Below the pieces are notes generated by a model. It was not told the origin of the DNA. It worked only from the letters and a program-made list of their open reading frames with translations, and ran no database searches. A program made the translations under genes and the position numbers. Positions 55,061 to 64,000 of a stretch of DNA of 64,000 nt are shown here, piece after piece. The stretch spans positions 267,887,111 to 267,951,110 of the forward strand of contig OX422219.1 of assembly GCA_949130495.1 (NCBI GenBank). The letters are read 5' to 3'. Source of the stretch: Sambucus nigra (lineage: Eukaryota; Streptophyta; Magnoliopsida; Dipsacales; Adoxaceae). Position 1 is the first letter of the stretch, and each line of letters begins with the position of its first letter.

Positions 55061-55790
55061 CAATGAGTTCACTGGTTAACCTTAGCAAGGATACCGAATG
55101 AAAGGATGTAAAGAAAACTATCTTTAGGAGTGTGATAGGTAGCCTTCTATACCTAACTGCTAGTCGTTCGGATATTTGCTTTATTGTAGGAGTTTGTGCC
55201 CTCAATAAAGCACCCCTAAAAGAGTGCAATTTACTTTCCATTAAACGTATTATAAAATATGTTAGTGGGACCCTATCTTTTGGGATTTGGGATTCCTTAG
55301 ACACCAATCATTGTCTATCGGCATATTCGGATTCCGATTGGGCAGGAGATGTTGATGGATGCAAAAGTAACTGTGGAGATTGTTTCTATTTTGGTAGTGC
55401 ACTTGTCTCATGGATGAGCAAGAAGAAGAATTCCATTTCTCTGTCCACGGTGGAGGCCAAATACATAGCCACCAGAAGTTGTTGCACTCAACTCATTTGA
55501 ATAAAAAAAATGTTGGAAGATTACAGTATTCCACAAGGCACTTTGACCATTTATTATGACAATACGAGTGCAATTCACATTTCCTGAAATCATGTTCAAC
55601 ATTTTAGAACAAAGCACATTCGAATTCGTGAACACTTTATTTGAGAATTAGTTGAAGAAAAAGTCATTTCCTTGAGCTTTGTAGGCACTGATCATCAATT
55701 GGCCGATATCTTTACTAAACCTCTAGACGCCCTTAGGTTATAAAACCATAGGAATTCCATTGGGGTTTGCTCCATTGATGGAGTTAGGAA
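55061..55790 (+). pseudogene. Copia RNase H
   Basis: The frame 55132-55500 gives IGSLLYLTASRSDICFIVGV, LKECNLLSIKRIIKYVSGTL, AYSDSDWAGDVDGCKSNCGD and VSWMSKKKNSISLSTVEAKY. The catalytic DSDWAG is intact, but the second acidic motif reads VEAKY (usually AEAEY). After a stop at 55498, YYDNTSAIHIS and ADIFTKPLDALR end the pol polyprotein. The RNase H removes RNA from the RNA-DNA hybrid. Confidence 0.88.
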
Positions 55791-56814
55791 TCGTTCATCT
55801 ATCTTAGGATGAACCTCATGTCTACTTTTTTCATACCTATGTACAGATTATTCTCTGTATACATATTTGAAAAATATTCAAAAAACTTTTCATTTTGTTT
55901 GTAGTAGAAAGGCCTTCATAAAACTTTTGTCTATATAGGTAATGTGTATGATGTTTATGGATCTAAATCTCATTCCATGTCCACGTGGCATTTGATGAGA
56001 TGCTAATTCGAACTTTGTCTCACTTATGCGTATTGATGCTTGTTTACGATATATTTCCCTATGATTGCCTCGTAATATTGCCTTATTTGCACACAACTTT
56101 CATGGAATCATGTAGATATCTAGATCACTTGGCATATGCTAGGTGAAGTGCAGTGTTGTCTTATCAATTCTATCACCCATTATAAGCAATCGATCTTCTG
56201 CATGAAAACCATTTCCCAGATTTGAAAAATGTAAATTATATTCATCCGATTTAGTTATGATTCGCAATGGATACGGGCTGCAAAAAAATGTTTTGGCATG
56301 AATAGCCTCCATTTGCAAAATGAAAAAGAGCCTAAAAAATTGTGGCATCGAAAAGATAGCCTAGGCTAATTTGTCATATTGATGATAATATCTTTTCTCT
56401 TTAAAAATCAAAAGAATTCAAGAGCTTATTTGATATTGATGGGAGAGATAGGTTGAAGATCAATGCTTTTGCACAATTAATCCATATTGCTTCCGTTTCG
56501 TGATGCTATTGGCATGAGAATCATCAATATTCCATGCATTTTATTTTGTGGATAGTATTCAATCATATTCCATTTATTGTCACAAGGAATATGTGAGTGT
56601 CTATTATGTTAATGTATTGTTTGGCATTTTAACTAACATTGTCACTCACATTGTTCACACCCCTACATTCCCTCTCTCATGGTTTGGAAATGTCTATGCT
56701 ACCTAGGACAATTACAAAACTCTTTTCATATGGGTTCATAACCTATTTAGGTCTTATAGTCTGTATTTTTAACATTTTTTTTGTGTTTGGAAGTTTTTTT
56801 AAAACTCTGCATTT
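55791..56814 (+). other. Region between pol and env-like gene of SIRE C
   Basis: Non-coding, AT-rich. Minus-strand frames at 55890-56348 have no recognisable domain. Nothing else seen. Confidence 0.5.
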
Positions 56815-57015
56815 TCGTTAGAAAATCTCGTTCGAATGAGTTTTCTAACGAGTTTTGGCCCCAAATCTTCTGTTTTTAGTTTGATGTTCATTCGAATGAC
56901 GTTCGAACGAAGTTGTTCGAATGAATTTTCTCCATTTCTTTCTGAATTCTCGTTGGATAAATCTTTAATTGTCGTTCGAACGTGTCATTTGAATGAGATT
57001 TTCATCTTCGTTCGA
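56815..57015. repeat. TTCGAA word cluster upstream of the env-like gene
   Basis: Within 200 bases: TCGTTCGAATGA, CTAACGAG, CATTCGAATGACGTTCGAAC, TTGTTCGAATGAA, TCGTTCGAACG and TCGTTCGAATT. The same vocabulary fills the LTR of this element, although this part is internal. Confidence 0.8.
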
Positions 57016-57744
57016 ATTACCTGCATTTTAAAGGGGAGATTTCTTTAATGTTTTCCCACTGTTTTAGCTTCCCCTACCTTTTCTCTCTTGTTCCTCCATG
57101 AAACCCCATTTTCCTCTCTCTCCACTCTGCCACAAACCCTCATTTCCCCTGATCTCCATCTTCTCCACTTTCCCTATCCACCTACTTCTCCTTCACTCCA
57201 TCACCCCCCCCCCCCAATCATTTCCATTCCTTTAAGTACAACTACCTCCATTTTTATACAAAACCCTCCATCTTCAGGGCATCCATTCTCACTCTTCTTC
57301 TTCCCTCATCTTCTATAAGGTACTTTTTATCTCCTTATTAGTTTAGTTTATTTGAGCTATATATGTCATTGAGACTATTTTTTCTGAATTCCATTTTTTG
57401 GTTAAGCCTTTCATACCCAATACCATATATATGCATCGTTGTAGGGGCTATATCATATATCTATATTTTTTTACTTCATTTTTTTTATTCTTGCCCCTAA
57501 TTGAGTTTGAGTTCCATGAAGATTATTTCAAATTTTTCTTCAAAAGTCAATTTTTTGTAATAATATCAAGAGCTTACACTTAATTTTTTTTCTTCTTTTA
57601 TGCCTTCTCTATATAGTTTCCTACTACTAATGGAGGTTGGGATTTTTATTGGTTTTGGTTGTGCTGTTGGTGTTTGATGGTTTGGTTGGACTTTTATAGG
57701 TTAGGTGTTAGTTTTTTTTTGTTCTGTCTCTCAGTCCCTATGGC
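57016..57744 (+). other. Leader of the SIRE C env-like gene
   Basis: Pyrimidine-rich with runs of T and a run of ten or more C near 57207. The open frame at 57088-57318 is Ser/Pro/Leu-rich translated CT-rich sequence and probably not a gene. Confidence 0.4.
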
Positions 57745-58900
57745 CTGAGGTAAACGCAATTGTCAAATACGTTCATCTGATGAGGATCGATCATCATCCT
57801 CATATGAAGATTCAAACATTCCAAACCTTCGTCTCCGTTGGTAACTCTTGAGAGACACACTATGTACCACTCTCAAAGGTTTGCCACTCGTGCCTACGCA
57901 CACGAAAAGAGAGTCAATCGATCCTCTTTATCTGGTGCTCTCGTGTCCTCTAAGATTTTGGACTTGGTTTAAGATCCCCTTTTCAACCTTACAGACCCTA
58001 TTTACCTCGGCCTTATTAGAGAGTATTTCTTTGGGATGAATGACCTTGAGGCTGGTCTTTACTCTGTTATGCGCAGTAGAGAATACATAATTACCCATGA
58101 ATCAATAGCACATCTTGTAGGTTTACCTCATGTCACCAATCCCACATACCCTTAGCTTCCCGATGATTGTCCTGAATCTCGCCTTATAATGACCACCGTG
58201 TATCGAGTTTTTCAAGCCGGTACGGTTAGCATTTTCCATAAACATCTAAATCTAGATTTCATGGTTCTTAACTGGCTTGTTTGTGCTTGCCTTTTACCTC
58301 GTGCCAACTCAACTCAAATTACCAAGTCACACGTGGAAATCATGTTATTAATTAGCATTTATGGTGTTATTCACCTTCCACGTCTCATTTTTAGTGTCTT
58401 AAAGCTGTTAAGGTCAATCCTATGGGTCCCGTTTGGCAAGGTCTACCATTTGCAATCATTATTACTCATCATTGCCTTGATGTTTGTTGTTCCCTCCTTC
58501 CCTCGGATATTATGATGACTCATTATCAAAAAATTGATATTACCTTTGTTGGTCTCTCACGTGGTCACCTACCACGTGATATCCCTCTTCCCACTCCATC
58601 TCAATCCACGTCATCTCATTTTACCGCGTCATCAACTCCTGCTCCCACTAGACCTTCTTCTTCTTCTCGTACTCACCCACCTATTAAGTCGTAGGATCTT
58701 AGGTATGTCTGTATGCAGGTTGCAAAGATGCAAGATGATAGGCACTAGGATAGGGCATTTTTAGAGAAGATTGTGCTTACCATGCATCACGATCGTGAGG
58801 CTTAAGCACGTATAGATGAGGCCCAAGCATGTCGAGATAAGGCCCACGCTCGCCGTAACTCCATCCTTATCAAGAATCTTGAGTATATTAGTCTCATATA
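57745..58900 (+). pseudogene. SIRE C env-like gene
   Basis: The best-preserved of the three copies in the window. Read across two shifts: RFATRAYAHEKR, then LFNLTDPIYLGLIREYFFGM, LEAGLYSVMRSREYIITHES, IAHLVGLPHV, LVCACLLPRANSTQITKSHV and LPFAIIITHHCLDVC. This is the 'putative plant transposon protein' core found after pol in SIRE-type elements. A Ser/Thr/Pro-rich stretch (58560-58690) and a charged, possibly helical end (REA.ARIDEAQACRDKA) follow. No clear signal peptide or membrane segment is visible, so an envelope function is doubtful. Stops at 57969 and 58153 and a shift near 58407 kill it. Confidence 0.75.
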
Positions 58901-59618
58901 AATGCGTCACGATGGGGGATCCTTTGGTACCAGATCTTTTCCAGATGACGCTTCGCATGATGCTCCCGCTCTAGGATATTTATTTTGTTTAGTTCTTTTT
59001 AGATTTTGTACTTGTGAGAGAGAGTGTTTATTATTTATACTTTTTATCTCACTTTTACCATATTTTACTCTTTCTGCTTTCTATGGTTGGATATTTTTAC
59101 ATTTATCTTGGATATTTGGTTTCAAATCTTAATGGTTAATGATTGCACATTCCTATTTTGTTATATGTGCTAGCTATTTGGATATTTAGTTTTTCAATCT
59201 TTCTTTTCAGTTTGCATTCAGATTGTGGATATTATGGTTCTTCATTCTCTGTTATTCCTCTTACAATATTACTAACAATGCAAGTTTCATTCTATCCCTT
59301 TGTCTTTTCTGAAAAAAAAAAGGGAGAACATGTTAGGGGGAGTTTAAAATAAACAGTTTCAAATTTAGAATAAATGTTACAATTTGTGTTATTTAATCTC
59401 TGTATTTCACCATGCGTTTTAGGTCTTTGTTGTTTCATGTGTGTAGGCCGTTAATGGAAAATATAATGAGGACTTCAATGCAGCTTAGTAGTGAGTCGAG
59501 TTTGTCATTTTTTTGGGGTTTTGTGGATAGGCTTTAGGATCGACTTAACGGCTTGCTTAGCAAATTCAGTGTCATTTTATTTTATTTTATTTATTTTATG
59601 TCTTGTCACAGAATAGCC
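58901..59618 (+). other. 3' untranslated region of SIRE C
   Basis: T-rich and non-coding, equivalent to 11346-11979 and 31401-32250. All three contain a run of 'GGGGGAG'-like purines shortly before the real tract (here near 59335). Confidence 0.5.
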
Positions 59619-59631
59619 AAAGGAGGAGATT
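59619..59631 (+). other. Polypurine tract of SIRE C
   Basis: AAAGGAGGAGATT before TGTAAGGACAAATTTT. One G-to-A change relative to elements A and B. Confidence 0.85.
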
Positions 59632-60902
59632 TGTAAGGACAAATTTTTGATCGAGTCAACTATAGTATTGGCTATATTTCGTTTGACAAAACATTTTTGT
59701 GTTCTATCGAGTAATTCATTTATCACCCGTGAAGAATTTGGGCATCCGATCATTCGCACATCATCAAATCATTTCACATGCTCTTTCCCCAAGGTATATG
59801 ACCTGAATATGTTTTTATGTTTTGGAGATAAACTTTAATTTAATTAAAATGGTTATGCTAATTTTTCCAATTAATTTCAATCATTTTAGAATTTTGAATT
59901 TTCGTTCGAAATTAGCCTAGGTCGTTCGAATGACCTAGTTAGAACGACCCTGTTCGAACAATGTTTCTAAGAACATATTGCCAAAATTTTCTAAAATTTC
60001 GTTAGAAGTTTTGTTAGAAATATCGTTCGAAGGAATATGTTCTAACGAGAATTCTAACGACTTCCTTTGCTAATTGTCTGAAATGTCGTTAGTATCTCGT
60101 TCGAACATAGTCGTTCAAATGACCTCGTTCGAACAAGCAACGTCAGTTTTGATTTTTTTTTTAAATTTTCAGCAATTTCTTTTAGTAACTGTTTTTTATC
60201 CACTACTTCTCTCATATCTTTAAAGTGGACGAAAATAACAGTTTTTCATATAGAACTTGCACTTTTGAAGAAAAAATTCATATAATCCTTTTTGTGAAAA
60301 ACTCTCTCCAACAGATATCATTTTGAGTGAACATATTGAAGAACCAAAACCCCATACATTCTATATTACTTTCATCATGGACGTAAGTGGAGGAATTCTG
60401 CATCCTTATTGATTGGAGACAGTCCTTTGGGTTTCGGGGGATACCGAGACACGAGAAGTGTTGTGAAACACATTGGATCTTCGCATACTACAAACGAACG
60501 TAGAAGAGACGACATCAACAAGTCTTAGTGAATTAAGCCTGTAAATCTTTTGAGTTTCTTTGTAAAACCATATTTGTAGTGGATCTGTCTAGGAATAACC
60601 GTCCGAGATTTTTCCCATTTGGGTTTTCCTCGTACATCGGTGTGTTGTGGTTGTGATTGTCTATTTCATATCGCAAAATCACCTGGATGTATATGTAGGC
60701 TAAAAGGATAAAATTTGGTTTATATTATAAGTCTAGGTTAATTTGTTTTTTCCCACCACCTTACTTGATAATTGTGCTTGCTCACTTAGGAATTAGTAAA
60801 GAATATCTAAAATTGGAATATAGCTACCTTTTTCTAATTTTATATTTTTGTGGAGTGTGTATTCAACGAAATAGTTTAAATCTATATAACCTTGCAACTT
60901 CA
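59632..60902 (+). repeat. 3' LTR of SIRE element C
   Basis: 1271 bp, alignable throughout with 49415-50683 but with many substitutions. The TTCGAA cluster lies at 59900-60135. Confidence 0.9.
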
Positions 60903-60907
60903 ATTGT

Positions 60908-63652
60908 CGTGAGTGAGAAATACAACATTTATGATAAATTTAGTCGGGTCGCGCATGTCAGTTGTATCGGGACTTAATTTTGAGCAATAAAATGTTATTT
61001 CATTTTTGATAACTCAAATAGTCATTTTGAGTGCACCAGTGTGTCCGAAAGGGTCTAAATAGTCAGAAAAGTGTAGTCGAGGGTTTTGTTTGGGTCCCGG
61101 GGCATTTTTATGCCAAACTGGCACCCCGAAGGGGTATTTTTGTCTTTTAAAATTTTGGGGGATATAGACTTACAAATTTTACAAGTGTATATCAGATTAT
61201 GTGTTGTGTCAGTTAGAGTTATGAGTTACCAAACAAAAGAGAGGCTACAGGAGGACGAAAGAGAAGAGTTTTCAATGAGACTCTAAGGCTTTTTCACCAT
61301 TCTTGCACGACCACCACCGTTAGGTAAATCAGAAGGAAAGGAACACCACTCAACCACCAATCTGTAGAGATTCAAACCTATATATAGAGGCAAGTGTTTA
61401 TCTGGATGATTTATGGTTTTATATATCATCAATGATAGAGTATGATGATTTCCTTATAAATTTTATGGATTTTAACCTTAAATTGGAAGATATAACTCAT
61501 GTTCTTGGGTGCAAAATTTGACAAAATTGATCCCTCTTGCATCTAGTAGGAAATTCATGAATTAGTATAACAAATTTATGAAGAATCTAGAGATTTATTG
61601 AGGTTCTTGAATAAAAAGAATAAACTCGGTTTTTTAAAGTTTAATATTGAATTTACCCAATTTGAAGTTGTTCTTTAAGGATTTTATGATTCTATCACGT
61701 TAAAAATTGTTTATACTTGTTGCTATGATGTTTGAGACCTTTGGTTTGGAGTTTGGGATAGTGTAATGGTGGTTTAGATGATTAAAAATGATGAAATACC
61801 ATAACAGTTAAAGGAAGAAGATGATATCTGTTACATCGAATCGATTCGGCTCCATGGACGAATCGATTCGGACCAAGGCCAAATCGATTCAGTTTCTCAT
61901 ATTTGCATAGTTTTTTTCCTTTTTTACTTAAAACTCATGAGAAATGATTGGGTTGACCTTTTAAGTAGTTGCAAATCTTAATGAGAGATATTCAAATTTT
62001 CAGTAGGCAAATGTTAGGATTGAGAATTATTACACGAATGGAACTTAAGGCTCTATCAATAAGGTAATGTGGTATTCAAACCTAATTTGGATAATTACAT
62101 CGTGTCACGAACAATTTAAAGAATCGTATGATGATACTAGTAGGGCATGAGTGAGTTACCTTCTGAAATTACTTATGGGACAATTGGTAACCTTTCGGCT
62201 GTTGGGAAATAATCGGCATTGTACGGTGAGAAGTATGATGGTAAAGTAATGATACGTAGAATATTAGAGAGTACTATACTACGTATGGGATATCTAAGAT
62301 AGGTTATGTGTATACATATAATAAATATATGTGTATATATGGGTGGTGTGAATAACTACTATTTGATATATTATATGTAAACATACCTAGGCTACTTAGT
62401 ATCATGAGAGGTTTTGCGTCGGGGATAATCTTATTTTGATGAGCCCATTGGGGGGATATTGACTTGTACCCCATGATATTGAACTTAGGTATTGAGCACC
62501 ACTTGTGTGAATAAGGGTGTGACCGGTCATTTGAGTGCGCTAGATATGCGCGTAGCCCAAAGGCTTAAAACTATATTCGCCTCGAGTATGTGTGATTTGA
62601 TTTATGGTTTGAGGGAGATTATCCGAATGGATTTCCTTATTTAGTACTTTATATACCCGGACTGGATAGCAGAGTATGCTCGCACTGCAGGTCTCCACCT
62701 AGGGGTGCTCTGTACGTATATATATTAAGAGTAATTAAAATATATATACACGTGTGATTGATTCTACTATGAGTGTATTAGTAGATAAGATAGATAGTGA
62801 TATCTAAATAACTGAAATCATATGAGAACTTAATCATTAACTTGTAATACCTTAATGAATATAAAGAATTGAAAAATGTAATATCATATTGTATAAGTAA
62901 TAGGGGTGGGCACCATAACTTATTAGATGGGAGAAGAGAAGTAAGTCAAACTAGTTATGCGGGTAGCATAACTTGGTGGGTTAGAATAGTAGGTTAGGCG
63001 TGACCAATAGCTGAGAGGTGAGGATCTGAAGTGAGAGACCGCGGAGCTAACATGTATATAATATCTTATCTTGCTAAAATATTTTCAAACTATTTTACTT
63101 GGGATCTGACCCGTTTCAAATCCATTTTTGTAAAAATATTTTAGGTGCCCACCCACAAGGACGTCGGGCATAGGAGTTCCTTTATTTAACATGTTACAGT
63201 TGTTGTGGAAGTTACAGGGCCTTGCTAGTGGATGCCTCCACACTTATTCAGTTCTTATTTATATCTTTCTATCTCAGTCAGACATGTCACCCATTCCTGG
63301 TTTGACATTATTTATAGAGACATTGTATTTCCAGTTATTTCCAATATTTCACGTATATTTTACTTATGGATGACTGTATTGGAATTTTATCTGGAATGTT
63401 ATGTCAGACTCAATTATTTATTTATGTTGTTATCTCATTAATCATAATTATGTGCATGGAATGGTGAATGTGATGTATTTGGTTTATATTAATTACACGT
63501 TAATAAAAAGAATTGAAATTTTAACACCGGACCATTAGGGTATTAGTAATTAATTGGATTTAGACAAAGATGCTAAGAATGAAACCATTAATGATTCATG
63601 TTTAATTTAGTAATGGAATGATCACCCAGATTAGAATAGGCGGAGTGTCACA
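60908..63652 (+). repeat. 3' LTR of gypsy D, right part
   Basis: Resumes with CGTGAGTGAGAAATACAAC, as in the 5' LTR at 43008. It ends GGAGTGTCACA before the duplication CTGAT. It contains about 570 bases (roughly 62902-63490) not found in the 5' LTR. Within these, 'GATCTGACCCGTTTC' and 'GGTGCCCACCCACAAGGACG' resemble the inner LTR part of element E near 1500-1590. AATCGATTCGG boxes lie at 61845-61900. Frames at 63191-63441 are not genes. Confidence 0.85.
61845..61900. repeat. AATCGATTCGG boxes in LTR D
   Basis: GAATCGATTCGG, then CGAATCGATTCGG, then GACCAAGG and AAATCGATTCAG. In the 5' LTR the same three boxes are diverged (ACCGATTCGCC, AATCGAGTTGG, GAATCGATTTGG). Confidence 0.85.
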
Positions 63653-64000
63653 CTGATCAATATATCTGACTCATCTAAGTCGTTAGGATCCATGAGCTGC
63701 CCTAAGATATTGATCAACAGCTGGGGAGATGGAAACAAAAAGCGACACTTATTTTGTTTTGGTCGTTCGAATGACTAGCTTAGTCGTTCAAACGATAGGC
63801 TTAGTCGTTCAAAGGACATGATCGGTCATTCGAACGAACGATAGTGTTCTTCTTCGTTAAAGCGATGCCGAATTCAAATTCTGAAATCTAGTCGGTCCAG
63901 TAATTTCCTTACATTGTACGGGGACTACTCAACAAAACTAAATGAAAGGGGTGGGATCTTATCCGTAACAACCCATACAAATTCCATAATCCACTAGTTT
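63653..64000 (+). repeat. Target region right of gypsy D, SIRE LTR-like
   Basis: Begins with the duplication CTGAT. Between 63755 and 63865 it holds GTCGTTCGAATGAC, TCGTTCAAACGA, TCGTTCAAAGGA and TCATTCGAACGAACGA, the vocabulary of the SIRE LTRs, so it is probably another diverged SIRE LTR. No gene seen. Confidence 0.5.

Larger units (their letters stand above)
49415..60902 (+). mobile_element. SIRE-type copia element C, complete but decayed
   Basis: 11.5 kb with LTRs 49415-50683 and 59632-60902 (TGTAAGGACAAATTT...TTCA), a tRNA-Met-type primer site, gag, protease, integrase, RT, RNase H, an env-like gene and a purine tract, in the order expected for SIRE/Maximus copia elements. It is flanked by the perfect 5-bp duplication ATTGT (49410-49414 and 60903-60907). 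Its LTRs differ at many positions and all genes carry stops or shifts, so it is an old insertion, though younger than gypsy D. Confidence 0.92.
42825..63652 (+). mobile_element. Gypsy element D, complete but decayed
   Basis: A Ty3/gypsy element of the long-LTR, tRNA-Met-primed (Del/Tekay-like) kind. LTRs at 42825-45173 and 49234-49414 plus 60908-63652, primer site, gag-pro-pol traces, purine tract, and a perfect 5-bp target duplication CTGAT (42820-42824 and 63653-63657). SIRE element C sits in its 3' LTR. Without C it would be about 9.3 kb. Confidence 0.85.

Noticed and set aside
57088..57318. 76-codon Ser/Pro-rich frame upstream of the SIRE C env-like gene
   Set aside because: Pyrimidine-rich sequence read as protein; no matching frame in elements A or B can be checked because both lack this part.
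63191..63441. Two overlapping frames of 60 and 69 codons near the end of gypsy D
   Set aside because: They lie in the LTR-specific 570-base segment, in two phases, without any domain.
1..64000. Host genes, tRNA or rRNA genes
   Set aside because: I looked for exon-like frames, tRNA-like stretches and conserved rRNA words and found none I could defend. A homology search could still reveal small ones.

Overview
The window looks like a transposon-choked intergenic region of a flowering plant, most likely a eudicot with a large genome. It is AT-rich and I found no host gene I can defend. Nearly every kilobase can be assigned to LTR retrotransposons of three plant lineages: SIRE-type Ty1/copia, long-LTR Ty3/gypsy primed by initiator tRNA-Met, and Tat/Ogre-type Ty3/gypsy. 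There are also a Helitron and a truncated LINE. The species cannot be fixed from the sequence.

Layout. 1-4118: start of a minus-strand gypsy element (E) with its 5' LTR. 4119-4618 and 10738-13034: the 3' part of a SIRE element (A) with its env-like gene, split by a 6.1 kb Tat/Ogre-like element without coding capacity (4619-10737; 570-bp LTRs that look identical, perfect 5-bp target duplication). 13035-16866: minus-strand Tat/Ogre remnant (F) with integrase, RNase H and an antisense gene. 16867-18959 plus 27069-27255: plus-strand gypsy LTR (J), split by an 8.1 kb Tat-type element (K, 18960-27068) that keeps a gag scrap and a multi-exon antisense gene but no polymerase. 27256-29237: inverted copy of the same LTR family (J'), making a large inverted repeat. 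29238-30840: LTR, primer site and gag of a truncated minus-strand Tat element (I). 30841-about 33560: 3' end of a second SIRE element (B). 33560-36086: decayed gypsy interior (G). 36087-42300: degenerate LTR-like DNA (H) carrying a Helitron (36541-39998) and a LINE 3' end (41232-41548). 42825-63652: a complete but dead gypsy element (D, duplication CTGAT) whose 3' LTR is split by a near-complete dead SIRE element (C, 49415-60902, duplication ATTGT). 63653-64000: the target sequence resumes and looks like another SIRE LTR.

The insertion order can be read from the duplications: A is older than the 6.1 kb element, J is older than K, and D is older than C. All protein-coding parts are broken by stops or shifts. 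The only element with the marks of a recent jump is the non-coding 6.1 kb one, which must have used proteins supplied in trans.

The least expected signals are not genes. Several elements carry their own short dispersed motif: a CCGCGG-type word throughout K, TCGTTCGAACGA-type palindromes in the SIRE copies, CGAATCGATTCG or TGATCGATCGATCA boxes at one homologous LTR position in D and J, and a 57-bp hairpin minisatellite in the 6.1 kb element. In addition, a 56-57 bp block is conserved in six places across otherwise diverged gypsy copies.
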